Shown here in pieces: positions 33,491 through 41,889 of a stretch of 64,000 bases of DNA. Numbering within the stretch: position 1 is the stretch's first letter; every line of letters starts with the position of its first letter. The stretch covers positions 62,001 to 126,000 of the forward strand of contig NZ_BMVY01000021.1 of the NCBI RefSeq assembly GCF_014650955.1, written 5' to 3'. The notes beneath the pieces are model-generated. The model saw nothing but the letters and a program-made list of their open reading frames with translations, was not told the origin of the DNA and ran no database searches. Made by a program: the position numbers and the translations under genes. The stretch is from Streptomyces tauricus (GTDB lineage Bacteria > Actinomycetota > Actinomycetes > Streptomycetales > Streptomycetaceae).

Positions 33491-36400
33491 TCATGCCCCC
33501 GGCAGAACGGGCGCGGCCTTCGCGGGCCGCTCCTCCAACCCGGCCAGCGCGATGCGAATCGCCTCGTCGAGCTGTACGTCACGGCCCGCGGCGTGATCCT
33601 GAGGCGCCTGGACCACCTCCACATCAGGATCGACCCCGTGGTTCTCCACCCCCCACTCGTATCCTTCGAGCCAGAACGCGTACTTGGGCTGAGTGACGAG
33701 CGTCCCGTCGACCAGCCGGTACCGGCTGTCGATCCCGACGACACCGCCCCACGTACGCGTACCGACCACGGGCCCGATCCCCAGCGCCTTGATCGCCGCG
33801 TTCACGATGTCCCCGTCGGACCCGGAGAACTCGTTGGCGACGGCCACGACAGGCCCCCGAGGAGCGTCCTCCGGATAGCTCGTCGGCCGCATCCCCCGCG
33901 CGAGGTCCCATCCCACGATCCGCCGCGCGAGCTTCTCGATCACCAACTGGGAGGTGTGCCCGCCACGGTTCTCGCGGACGTCCACGACCAGTCCCTCCCG
34001 CGCCACCTCGATCCGCAGATCGCGGTGGATCTGCGCCCAGCCGGGCGCCTGCATGTCGGGCACGTGCAGATACCCCAGCCGTCCGCCGGACTTCTCGTGC
34101 ACATAGGCCCGCCGGTCGGCGACCCACGCGTGGTAGCGCAGCGGCTCCTCGTCGGACATCGGTACGACGACCGCGTGCCGCGGATCGCCGCCGCCCGCCG
34201 GGGAGACGGTCAGCTCGACGGGTTTGCCGGCCGTGCCGACGAGCAGCGGCCAGGGTCCCGCGACCGGGTCGACGGGCTGCCCGGAGACGGCCACGATCGC
34301 GTCGCCCGCGCGCACGGCGACCCCGGGCGCGGCGAGCGGCGACTGCGCGTCGGGGTCGGAGGTCTCCGACGGCAGGATGCGGTCGATACGCCACAGCGGC
34401 GCCCCCTGCGGGCCGTCCTCGTGGCGGGAGATGTCCGCGCCGAGCAGCCCCTGCCGCTCCCCGTGCCCGAATCCGCCGCGCGGCATGACGTACGCGTGCG
34501 AGGTGCCGAGTTCGCCCTGCACCTCCCAGAGGAGGTCGACCAGGTCGTCGTGGGTGCAGACCCGTCCGAGGACGGGCCGGTAGCGGTCCAGTACGCCGTC
34601 CCAGTCGACGCCGCCCAGGTCGGGCCGCCAGAAGTTGTCCCGCATGAGGCGGCCGGTCTCGTCGTACATCTGCCGCCACTCGGCGGCCGGGTCGACGTTC
34701 TGGCGGATGCGCGACAGGTCGACGGTGATGTTGGTGTCGCTCTCGTCGTCGTTCGAGGCGCGCCGGTCGCTCGGTACGACCTTGAGCTTCCCGTCGGTCC
34801 AGAGCAGGATCCGTTTGCCGTCGCCGGTGACCATGAAGCTGTCGGCGTCCGAGGCGAGATGCTCGATGCGCTGCTGGGCGAGGTCGTACCGCTCCAGGTC
34901 GGTCTTCGGGTCCGGGTCGTCCGGGGTGGCGCGGGAGGCGCCGAGCACACCCCGTACGGGGTGCCGCAGCCAGAGCAGCCCGTCCTTGGCGGCCCGCAGT
35001 CCGGTGTAGCGGGCGGCCTCCACCGGGAACGGCACGATGCGGTCGCCGAGGCCTTCGAGGTCGATGCGGGTGGCCGGGGAGCCCTCGCTGTCGGGGGTCT
35101 CGTCCTTGTCGGGCGCCTCGAAGGGCCGGCCGTGCCGCTGGGGCCCGAAGGGCGAGGGGGTGGTGGCGGCGAGGGTGATGAGATGCGGCCGCGAACCGCC
35201 GACGAAGGCGAGGTCGAAGACGTGCTCGTCGTAGACGGGGTCGAAGGAGCGGGCCGACAGGAAGGCCAGATGCTTGCCGTCGAGGGTGAACGCGGGCGCG
35301 TAGTCGCGGAATCGCAGCGGTGTCGCCTCCGTCACCGACAGGTCGGCGGTGTTGGCGAGCTTGAGCTGGCGCAGCGGGCGGGGGCCGGGGTGTGACCAGG
35401 CCAGCCAGGCGGAGTCGGGTGAGAAGACGAGTCCGGTGACCTCGCCGTCCTCGCTGCGGTCGACCTCGCGGACCTCGCCGGTCTCGCGCTCGACGAGCAG
35501 CACGCGTCCGTCGTGCGAGGCGACGGCGGCCCGGCTGCCGTCGGGGGCCATGGCGAGTCCGAGGACGCGGCCGAGCTGTCCGGCGGCGAGCCTGCGCGGG
35601 GTCGCGCCGGGTGCCACGCCGGTCGCCGGGGCGAACTCCAGCGCGTCGTCGCCCTCCGCGTCGGTCGCCCACACCACGTGCTCCTCGCCGTCGGCGCGGA
35701 AGGTGCGGGGCAGCCTGGCCCGTACGCCCTGTTCGGCGGCGAGTACGCGGGCGGGTCCGGAGCGGTGGGTGACCCAGTGGACGGCTCCGCGCACGGCGAC
35801 CGCGCTGCCGCGTCCGGTGTGGTCGGGGGCTCCGGCGCCGAACCAGCGGGAGGCGTTCACGGGATGCGGTTGCAGGTCGACGCGCTGTCCGCCGAGCCGG
35901 ATGTCGAGCCGGCGCGGCTCGGTCCCGTCGAGGTCGTCGAGGATCCACAGCTCACCGGCGGACGCGTACACGACGCGGGTGCCGTCGGTGGAGGCGTGCC
36001 GCGCGTAGAAGCCCTCGATGCCGGTGTGGCGCCGCAGGTCCGACCCGTCGGCGAGGGAGGAGTACACGGCCCCCACGCCTTCGTGGTCGGAGAGGAAGAC
36101 GACCCGCTCGCCGACCCACGACGGGTACTCCAGGTTCCCGTCGAGCTCGGCGTGCAGCCGTACGAACTCCCCCTCGCCCTCCCGGTCGATCCACAACTTG
36201 CCCGCCGTGCCGCCCCGGTAGCGCTTCCACCAGGCGGCCTCACGCCCCATGGGCGCGGACAGCAGGACGGTGCCGGGCCCGTACGCGACATCGCCGACGG
36301 GCCCGTACGGGAGGGTGGTCGCGGGCCCGCCGTCGAGCGGGACGGCCCTGGCCCAGCTGCGGCGCAGGCTCGGCTGCCCCTGCGTGCTGAGCGCGAGCAC

Positions 36401-36742
36401 CTCCCCCTCGGGGGTCCAGCCGCGCACCTGGGTCTTCCAACTGCCCCAGTACGTCAGGCGTTTGGCGGGGCCTCCGTCGACTGAGGCGGTATGCACCTCG
36501 GGGGCGCCGTCACGGGTCGAGGTCCAGGCGACCGTCGTCCCGTCCGGGGAGATCCGTGGGTGGTTCACGGGCACGTTGTCGGCACTGACCCGCCAGGCGC
36601 GGCCGCCGTCGAGCGGCGCCACCCAGACGTCGTCCTCGGCGGTGAAGGCGATCAACTCACCGTGCAGGTGCGGATACCGGAGATACGCGGAGGTCGCGGC
36701 GGATGCGGCGGATGCGGATGCGGCGGATGCAGGCTGTGTCAC
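33491..36742 (-). CDS. Tricorn protease homologue (S41 peptidase)
   Basis: 1083 residues, like archaeal tricorn. A six-bladed and a seven-bladed propeller (residues about 20-650) precede a C1 helical region (VDPAAEWRQMYDETGRLMRDNFW), a PDZ domain (about 760-850) and the catalytic C2 domain. The catalytic residues are visible: Ser-His in GTSHAYV near residue 747, the nucleophile Ser followed by Asp in NEFSGSDGD near 970, and Glu in FWLEGYEWGVENHG near 1030. It should degrade oligopeptides released by the proteasome. The N-terminus has an Ala/Ser run encoded by a GCGGAT-type microrepeat. There is no signal peptide, so it is cytoplasmic. Confidence 0.94.
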   Translation of the reverse strand: MTQPASAASASAASAATSAYLRYPHLHGELIAFTAEDDVWVAPLDGGRAWRVSADNVPVNHPRISPDGTTVAWTSTRDGAPEVHTASVDGGPAKRLTYWGSWKTQVRGWTPEGEVLALSTQGQPSLRRSWARAVPLDGGPATTLPYGPVGDVAYGPGTVLLSAPMGREAAWWKRYRGGTAGKLWIDREGEGEFVRLHAELDGNLEYPSWVGERVVFLSDHEGVGAVYSSLADGSDLRRHTGIEGFYARHASTDGTRVVYASAGELWILDDLDGTEPRRLDIRLGGQRVDLQPHPVNASRWFGAGAPDHTGRGSAVAVRGAVHWVTHRSGPARVLAAEQGVRARLPRTFRADGEEHVVWATDAEGDDALEFAPATGVAPGATPRRLAAGQLGRVLGLAMAPDGSRAAVASHDGRVLLVERETGEVREVDRSEDGEVTGLVFSPDSAWLAWSHPGPRPLRQLKLANTADLSVTEATPLRFRDYAPAFTLDGKHLAFLSARSFDPVYDEHVFDLAFVGGSRPHLITLAATTPSPFGPQRHGRPFEAPDKDETPDSEGSPATRIDLEGLGDRIVPFPVEAARYTGLRAAKDGLLWLRHPVRGVLGASRATPDDPDPKTDLERYDLAQQRIEHLASDADSFMVTGDGKRILLWTDGKLKVVPSDRRASNDDESDTNITVDLSRIRQNVDPAAEWRQMYDETGRLMRDNFWRPDLGGVDWDGVLDRYRPVLGRVCTHDDLVDLLWEVQGELGTSHAYVMPRGGFGHGERQGLLGADISRHEDGPQGAPLWRIDRILPSETSDPDAQSPLAAPGVAVRAGDAIVAVSGQPVDPVAGPWPLLVGTAGKPVELTVSPAGGGDPRHAVVVPMSDEEPLRYHAWVADRRAYVHEKSGGRLGYLHVPDMQAPGWAQIHRDLRIEVAREGLVVDVRENRGGHTSQLVIEKLARRIVGWDLARGMRPTSYPEDAPRGPVVAVANEFSGSDGDIVNAAIKALGIGPVVGTRTWGGVVGIDSRYRLVDGTLVTQPKYAFWLEGYEWGVENHGVDPDVEVVQAPQDHAAGRDVQLDEAIRIALAGLEERPAKAAPVLPGA

Positions 36743-36832
36743 CCGATCACCCTATGCAGCCGTCCCAGCCGCGACCAGAGCTTTCGATCACTTCACCGGG
36801 CGGGCCGCTTCGTCGCATTGATCACTTTCCGA

Positions 36833-37360
36833 TCACTTTCCAGAGATGCAGGAGCAACTCGGGTTCGGATACACGGTCTGCGTCCGGGTGACGGTGACGG
36901 TCGCTCCCGGCTGGTCGGGCGGCCGGGTCGTCGGGTTGTTCACGGGCGGCGTCGGCGTGCTCGCCTGGCAGTTGCCGAGGACGTTCAGCCGGAACACCTC
37001 GTTGCCACCCACCGTGGCGGTGAGATCGCCGCGTACGCAGGTGCCGTTGACCTCCTGGGTCACCTGGCCCTTGATGCTGATGTCCTGGCCGTCGCCGGTC
37101 TCGCCCACGCAGTCGACGGACGCCACGTTGCGCACGGTCGCGGAGGGTGTGGACGCGCTCTTCTCGCCGTACGAGGCGGTGCAGGTGAGCCACTGCACGT
37201 CGACGCCCCGCTCCTCCAGCTCACTCGTGCCCTTCTGGTCGGTGGTGATCGCGACGGCCGCGGTGCTCAGGCCGTCGCCCGGTTCACACGCGACCAGCGC
37301 GAACGTGGCCGCGACGGCGGCCAGGCCGATCGCCGGGCCTCGGTGCCGGATACGCCTCAT
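36833..37360 (-). CDS. Putative lipoprotein of unknown function
   Basis: 175 residues from ATG 37360. It has a basic N-terminus, a hydrophobic segment and the lipobox LVAC with acceptor Cys25. The mature part contains five further Cys, a Thr/Pro-rich spacer (residues 135-155; PTPPVNNPTTRPPDQP) and a Cys-rich end (SCSCISGK). No family was recognised. The central Cys-spaced strands suggest a small disulfide-bonded extracytoplasmic domain. An in-frame ATG at 37369 would add three residues. It is isolated: repeats lie upstream and the tricorn promoter downstream. Confidence 0.8.
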   Translation of the reverse strand: MRRIRHRGPAIGLAAVAATFALVACEPGDGLSTAAVAITTDQKGTSELEERGVDVQWLTCTASYGEKSASTPSATVRNVASVDCVGETGDGQDISIKGQVTQEVNGTCVRGDLTATVGGNEVFRLNVLGNCQASTPTPPVNNPTTRPPDQPGATVTVTRTQTVYPNPSCSCISGK

Positions 37361-37433
37361 TGCCCCCATGCACGGCAGCGTGCCACTGCTCGCCCGCGCG
37401 CGGTAGACCCCATGCGGCCACGCTCCCCCTCCC

Positions 37434-37511
37434 TCGGGGGCTCCGCCCCCGAACCCCCGCTGCGCAGTTCCCCGCGCCCCCAAGTACCTGGGGGCGCGGG
37501 GAACTGCGCAG
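37434..37511. repeat. Family B hairpin with flanking GC block downstream of rsmE
   Basis: Arms 37461-37481 and 37490-37510 pair perfectly over 21 bp around an 8-nt loop. Next to it is the block GGGGGCTCCGCCCCCGAACCCCC at about 37436. The same block precedes the hairpin at 20499 and, degraded, at 24239. It lies 30 bp beyond the rsmE stop, so it probably terminates the nitronate monooxygenase-rsmE unit. Confidence 0.85.
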
Positions 37512-37541
37512 TCCTGTACGCCCGCTCCCGCCGGACCCGCG

Positions 37542-38288
37542 CTACGACCAGCGCCCCGTGCGCCCCAGCAGCAGCGCCCCCGCCGCAGTCCCCGCCGTGG
37601 ACGTACGCAACACACTCCGCCCCAGTCGGCAGACCGCCGCCCCGGCCTCCGTGAACATCGCCAACTCCTCCGGCGAGACGCCCCCTTCGGGCCCCACGAC
37701 CAGCACGATCTCCCCCTCGGAGGGGAGTTCGACCGTCGCGAGCGGCAACCCCGGGTACACCCGGTCCTCATGCAGCACCGCCGCGAACTCCGCTTTGGCG
37801 AGAAACGCGGCAACCTGCTTCGTCGTCATCGCGTCCGCGACCTCCGCGAACCGCACCCGCCGCGACTGCTTGCCCGCCTCGCGGGCGGTGGCCCGCCACT
37901 TCGCCAGCGCCTTCAGCCCGCGCTCGCCCTTCCACTGCGTGATGCAACGGGACGCCGCCCAGGGGACGATCGCGTCGACACCGGTCTCCGACATGGTCTC
38001 GACGGCGAGTTCACCCCGGTCGCCCTTGGGCAGCGCCTGCACGACGGTGATCCGGGGCCGCGGGACGGGCTCCTCGCGCACCTCGTGGATCCCGGTCACG
38101 ACGAGCCGGTCCTTGCCCTCGGCCGTCTTCACGACGCCCTCGGCCCAGCGGCCGAGCCCGTCGGTGAGGACCACGTCCTCACCGGCCCGCAGCCGCTTCA
38201 CGGACACGGCGTGCCGCCCCTCGGGCCCGTCGAGCACGAACTCGGGCCCCCCGGGCACCTCGTCCACCACGAACACCGGCGCGGTCAT
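37542..38288 (-). CDS. rsmE: 16S rRNA (uracil-1498-N3)-methyltransferase
   Basis: 248 residues. An N-terminal PUA-like domain (to about residue 75) is followed by a SPOUT knotted methyltransferase domain with the SAM-binding loops VVGPEGGVSPEE and RLGRSVLRTSTAG. It modifies U1498 of 16S rRNA. The ATG overlaps the stop of the nitronate monooxygenase gene (ATGA 38285-38288). Placement downstream of dnaJ is common in bacteria; here one gene intervenes. Confidence 0.95.
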   Translation of the reverse strand: MTAPVFVVDEVPGGPEFVLDGPEGRHAVSVKRLRAGEDVVLTDGLGRWAEGVVKTAEGKDRLVVTGIHEVREEPVPRPRITVVQALPKGDRGELAVETMSETGVDAIVPWAASRCITQWKGERGLKALAKWRATAREAGKQSRRVRFAEVADAMTTKQVAAFLAKAEFAAVLHEDRVYPGLPLATVELPSEGEIVLVVGPEGGVSPEELAMFTEAGAAVCRLGRSVLRTSTAGTAAGALLLGRTGRWS

Positions 38289-39370
38289 CGCCCGACGCCC
38301 CCGCCCTGCTCGGCCGACAACGCTGTCCTGGCGGCGGCGAGTTCGGCCGCGAGCACCTCCACCAGCTGCCCGGCGGGCAGTTCGCGGGCGAGCCGGTGCC
38401 CCTGCCCCGCCCAGAGCGCCATGCCCTGCGCGTCCCCCGCCTTGGCCGCCGCCTTGCGCAGCCCGGAGGTGAGGTGGTGGACCTCGGGATAGGCGGCGGG
38501 CGCGTACGGCCCGTGCTCGCGCATGAACCGGTTCATCAGCCCGCGCGCGGGCCGGCCGGAGAACGCCCGCGTCAGCTGCGTACGGACGAAGAGGGGGTTG
38601 GTCAGCGCCTGCTTGTGCAGGGCGTTGGCGCCGGACTCGGGGGTCGCGAGGAAGGCCGTGCCCAGCTGGGCGGCGCTCGCGCCGGCGGCCAGCGCCGCGG
38701 CGATCTGGCTGCCGCGCATGATGCCGCCGGCCGCGATGATCGGGATCTGCACGGTCTCGCGGACCAGTGCGACGAGCGACAGCAGTCCGATGCCGGAGCC
38801 GTCCGCCTCGGGGTTGTCGCGGTGGGTGCCCTGGTGGCCGCCGGCCTCGACGCCCTGCACGATCACCGCGTCGGCGCCCGCCCACTGCACGGCCTGCGCC
38901 TCCTCGGCGGTGGTCGCGGTGACGAGGGTGACCGTGCCGGCCCGGCTCAGGGAGTCCAGGACGTCACGCGAGGGGCAGCCGAAGTGGAAGGAGACGACCG
39001 GCACCGGGTTGTCGAGGAGGACGGCGAGCTTGGCGTCGTAGCCGTCGTCGCGTCCGCTGTCGGGGTCGCCCAGTTCGGTCTCGTACCAGGAGGACTCACC
39101 GGCGAGCTGATGGGCGTACACCTCGACGGCCGACCGGTCGGCGTACTCGGGCTGCGGCATGAAGAGGTTCACGCCGAACGGCCTGCTGGTGGCCCCGCGC
39201 AGCTGCTTGATGTCCTGGTACATGCCGTCGGCCGTCTTGTAGCCGGCGGCGAGAAAACCGAGCCCCCCGGCCTCGGACACGGCCGCGGCGAGCTGCGGCA
39301 CGGAGACGCCGCCCGCCATGGGGGCCTGCACGATCGGGAGGGGGAAAAGATCGGTCAGCGCGGAGGACAT
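38285..39370 (-). CDS. Nitronate monooxygenase (FMN TIM barrel)
   Basis: 361 residues. The N-terminal LPIVQAPMAGGVSVPQLAAAVSEAG is the FMN-binding opening of the NMO/2-nitropropane dioxygenase family. VVSFHFGCP, GADAVIVQGVEAGGHQG (catalytic His region) and PIIAAGGIMRG phosphate-binding loops follow. It oxidises nitronates such as propionate 3-nitronate, or serves as an enoyl-reductase-like flavoprotein. It is followed by rsmE with overlapping codons and preceded by dnaJ with a 109-bp gap. Confidence 0.92.
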   Translation of the reverse strand: MSSALTDLFPLPIVQAPMAGGVSVPQLAAAVSEAGGLGFLAAGYKTADGMYQDIKQLRGATSRPFGVNLFMPQPEYADRSAVEVYAHQLAGESSWYETELGDPDSGRDDGYDAKLAVLLDNPVPVVSFHFGCPSRDVLDSLSRAGTVTLVTATTAEEAQAVQWAGADAVIVQGVEAGGHQGTHRDNPEADGSGIGLLSLVALVRETVQIPIIAAGGIMRGSQIAAALAAGASAAQLGTAFLATPESGANALHKQALTNPLFVRTQLTRAFSGRPARGLMNRFMREHGPYAPAAYPEVHHLTSGLRKAAAKAGDAQGMALWAGQGHRLARELPAGQLVEVLAAELAAARTALSAEQGGGVGR

Positions 39371-39479
39371 GACGGCATGTTGTCACGTCCTCCGTACAAG
39401 TCCGAATCCGGCCTTCCGCCGGGCATAAGCCACAGGAATCATCCTGCGGCACGCCCGGCGGTCACCAGCGGTTCACCCG

Positions 39480-40619
39480 TTACGTACGGCCGTTGAAGGC
39501 ATCCTTCAGCCGGGAGAACAAGCCCTGCTGACCGGGCTGGAACTGCCCCGTGGGCCGCTCCTCGCCCCGCATCTGGGCCAGCTCCCGAAGGACCCGCTCC
39601 ATCTCGGGGTCGAGCTTGGTGGGCGTCATGACCTCGACGTGCACGATGAGGTCGCCGCGCCCGCCGCCCCGCAGATGCGTGATGCCGCGCCCGTGCTTGG
39701 GGATCGACTGCCCGGACTGCGTTCCGGGGCGGATGTCGACCTCTTCGAGGCCGTCGAGCGTCTCCAGCGGGACCTTGGTGCCGAGCGCCGCCGCGGTCAT
39801 CGGGATGGTGACCGTGCAGTGCAGGTCGTCGCCGCGCCGCTGGAACATGTTGTGCGGCAGCTCGTGGATCTCCACGTACAGGTCGCCGGCGGGGCCGCCA
39901 CCGGGGCCGACCTCGCCCTCGCCCGCGAGCTGGATCCGGGTGCCGTTGTCGACACCGGCGGGGATCTTCACGGTCAGGGTCCGGCGCGAGCGCACCCGTC
40001 CGTCGCCCGCGCACTCGGGGCACGGCGTCGGGACGACCGTCCCGAAGCCCTGGCACTGCGGACACGGCCGGGACGTCATGACCTGGCCGAGGAAGGACCG
40101 CGTGACCTGGGACACCTCGCCGCGACCGCGGCACATGTCACAGGTCTGCGCGGACGTGCCGGGGGCCGCGCCCTCACCGCTGCAGGTGGTGCAGACGACG
40201 GCCGTGTCGACCTGGATGTCCTTCGTCGTACCGAAGGCCGCCTCGTCGAGCTCTATCTCCAGCCGGATCATCGCGTCCTGGCCGCGCCGCGTGCGCGACC
40301 GGGGGCCACGCTGCGACGCCGTCCCGAAGAACGCGTCCATGATGTCCGAGAAGTTACCGAAGCCACCGGCGCCGAAGCCGCCCGCGCCCCCGCCGCCCGC
40401 CTGGGACAGCGGGTCACCGCCGAGGTCGTAGACCTGCTTCTTCTGCGGGTCCGACAACACCTCGTACGCGGCGTTGATCTCCTTGAAGCGCTCTTGCGTC
40501 TTCGGATCGGGATTGACGTCCGGGTGCAGCTCGCGGGCGAGCCGCCGGAATGCCTTCTTGATCTCGTCCTGGGACGCGTCGCGGCGCACGCCGAGTACGG
40601 CGTAGTAGTCCGTGGCCAC
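39480..40619 (-). CDS. dnaJ: Molecular chaperone DnaJ (HrcA-controlled copy)
   Basis: 379 residues. The J domain has HPD in LARELHPDVNPD. A short Gly/Phe region (GGGGAGGFGAGGFGNF) and four zinc-finger repeats follow (CTTCSGEG, CDMCRGRG, CPQCQGFG, CPECAGDG), then the two substrate-binding beta domains. It stimulates DnaK ATPase. It starts directly after the hrcA stop, so both are read from the CIRCE-controlled promoter. Streptomyces usually have a second dnaJ with dnaK; this one corresponds to the hrcA-linked DnaJ2. Confidence 0.96.
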   Translation of the reverse strand: MATDYYAVLGVRRDASQDEIKKAFRRLARELHPDVNPDPKTQERFKEINAAYEVLSDPQKKQVYDLGGDPLSQAGGGGAGGFGAGGFGNFSDIMDAFFGTASQRGPRSRTRRGQDAMIRLEIELDEAAFGTTKDIQVDTAVVCTTCSGEGAAPGTSAQTCDMCRGRGEVSQVTRSFLGQVMTSRPCPQCQGFGTVVPTPCPECAGDGRVRSRRTLTVKIPAGVDNGTRIQLAGEGEVGPGGGPAGDLYVEIHELPHNMFQRRGDDLHCTVTIPMTAAALGTKVPLETLDGLEEVDIRPGTQSGQSIPKHGRGITHLRGGGRGDLIVHVEVMTPTKLDPEMERVLRELAQMRGEERPTGQFQPGQQGLFSRLKDAFNGRT

Positions 40620-41636
40620 TTACGACTCCGCCAGGATCTGTCCTACGTACCGTGCCACCGCTCGTACCGCTCCCATCGTTCCGGGGTAATCCATGCGCGT
40701 CGGTCCGACCACGCCGAGTTTGGCGACTGCTTCGCCGCCCGAACCGTAGCCGACCGAGACCACAGAAGTGGAGTTGAGTCCCTCATGGGCGTTCTCGTGA
40801 CCGATCCGTACGGCCATGCCCGAATCGTTGACCTCACCGAGGAGTTTGAGGAGCACGACCTGCTCCTCCAACGCTTCCAGCACCGGACGGATGGTGAGGG
40901 GAAAATCATGTCCGAAGCGCGTCAGATTGGCGGTGCCGCCGATCATCAGCCGCTCCTCGGTCTCCTCGACCAGAGTCTCCAGGAGGGTGGAGAGCACGGT
41001 CGCGACCGTCCCCCGGTCCTCCGACTCGAAGGCGTCGGGGAGATCCTGCACCAGTTGCGGGACATCCGCGAAACGGCGGCCCGTGATCCGGCTGTTGAGC
41101 CGCGCGCGCAGATCCGCCAGGGACGACTCCCCGAAGGGCGCCGGGCAGTCCACCATGCGCTGCTCGACCCGCCCGGTGTCCGTGATCAGTACGAGCATGA
41201 CGCGGGCCGGGGCCAGCGACAGCAGCTCCACATGACGCACGGTCGAGCGGGTCAGTGAGGGGTACTGGACGACGGCCACCTGCCGGGTGAGCTGTGCGAG
41301 GAGCCGCACGGTCCGCCCCACGACGTCGTCGAGGTCGACGGCGCCGTCCAGGAAGTGGTGGATCGCCCGCCGCTCGGGCGCGGTCATCGGCTTGACACCC
41401 GCGAGCTTGTCGACGAACAGGCGGTAGCCCTTGTCCGTGGGGATGCGCCCGGCACTGGTGTGCGGCTGCGCGATGTACCCCTCGTCCTCCAGGACCGCCA
41501 TGTCGTTGCGGACGGTCGCCGGGGAGACACCCAGCCGATGGCGCTCCGTGAGCGCCTTCGAGCCGACCGGCTCCTCGGTCCCCACGTAGTCCTGGACGAT
41601 GGCGCGCAGCACTTCGAGCCTGCGTTCACTGAGCAT
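40620..41636 (-). CDS. hrcA: Heat-inducible transcription repressor HrcA
   Basis: 338 residues. The N-terminal winged helix contains SERRLEVLRAIVQDYV and VSPATVRNDMAVLEDEGYI. The remainder is the GAF-like dimerisation domain with the usual insert. It represses heat-shock genes through CIRCE with GroEL assistance. ATG 41636 has GGGAGGT 8 nt upstream; GTG 41645 is less likely. A perfect CIRCE element lies 67 bp upstream of the start, so the gene is autoregulated. Confidence 0.97.
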   Translation of the reverse strand: MLSERRLEVLRAIVQDYVGTEEPVGSKALTERHRLGVSPATVRNDMAVLEDEGYIAQPHTSAGRIPTDKGYRLFVDKLAGVKPMTAPERRAIHHFLDGAVDLDDVVGRTVRLLAQLTRQVAVVQYPSLTRSTVRHVELLSLAPARVMLVLITDTGRVEQRMVDCPAPFGESSLADLRARLNSRITGRRFADVPQLVQDLPDAFESEDRGTVATVLSTLLETLVEETEERLMIGGTANLTRFGHDFPLTIRPVLEALEEQVVLLKLLGEVNDSGMAVRIGHENAHEGLNSTSVVSVGYGSGGEAVAKLGVVGPTRMDYPGTMGAVRAVARYVGQILAES

Positions 41637-41702
41637 CGCGCACACCTCCCGTGGTCTTCCGCGCGGTCATCGGTCGTCATCAGTCGTCTTCGGTGGCCTC
41701 GC

Positions 41703-41729
41703 CTGGCACTCAGCGTGCGCGAGTGCCAG
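41703..41729 (-). promoter_or_regulatory. CIRCE element
   Basis: CTGGCACTC-N9-GAGTGCCAG, a perfect 9-bp inverted repeat with a 9-bp spacer, contains the CIRCE core GCACTC/GAGTGC. It lies between the divergent hrcA and metallo-hydrolase genes, 67 bp from hrcA. HrcA binding here would control hrcA-dnaJ and could also affect transcription in the other direction. Confidence 0.96.
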
Positions 41730-41743
41730 CATCCCCGCGCCAA

Positions 41744-41889
41744 GTGTACGGCCGGTTGGTACGGGCCGGGCAAGGGCGGGCCTGCGATGTCGTGACGCCG
41801 GGCACATCGAACACGTCGACGTGTACGAGGGTGTCCCGCTCTGTCGGGAACATGCAGGCGCGGCCGACAGGGTTAGCGTCGGCTCATGA
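41744..41889 (+). pseudogene. Possible frameshifted small gene coupled to the metallo-hydrolase gene
   Basis: The plus frame ending TGA 41889 reads GHIEHVDVYEGVPLCREHAG, which looks like a small zinc-binding or treble-clef protein. Its stop overlaps the next gene's ATG (ATGA). This frame has no start codon close enough to be credible. The neighbouring frame opens with GTG 41744 (VYGRLVRAGQGRACDV) and would join it through a one-base shift near 41785-41800. So there may be a real gene of about 48 residues broken by one indel or a sequencing error, or a chance frame. Confidence 0.35.

Noticed and set aside
38285..39370. Enoyl-ACP reductase II (FabK)
   Set aside because: The FMN-barrel motifs fit nitronate monooxygenase equally or better and there is no fatty-acid synthesis context.
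41599..41889. A 96-residue plus-strand gene starting inside hrcA
   Set aside because: Its first half is antisense to hrcA and crosses CIRCE; only the C-terminal part looks coding-like, so it was reported as a possible broken small gene instead.
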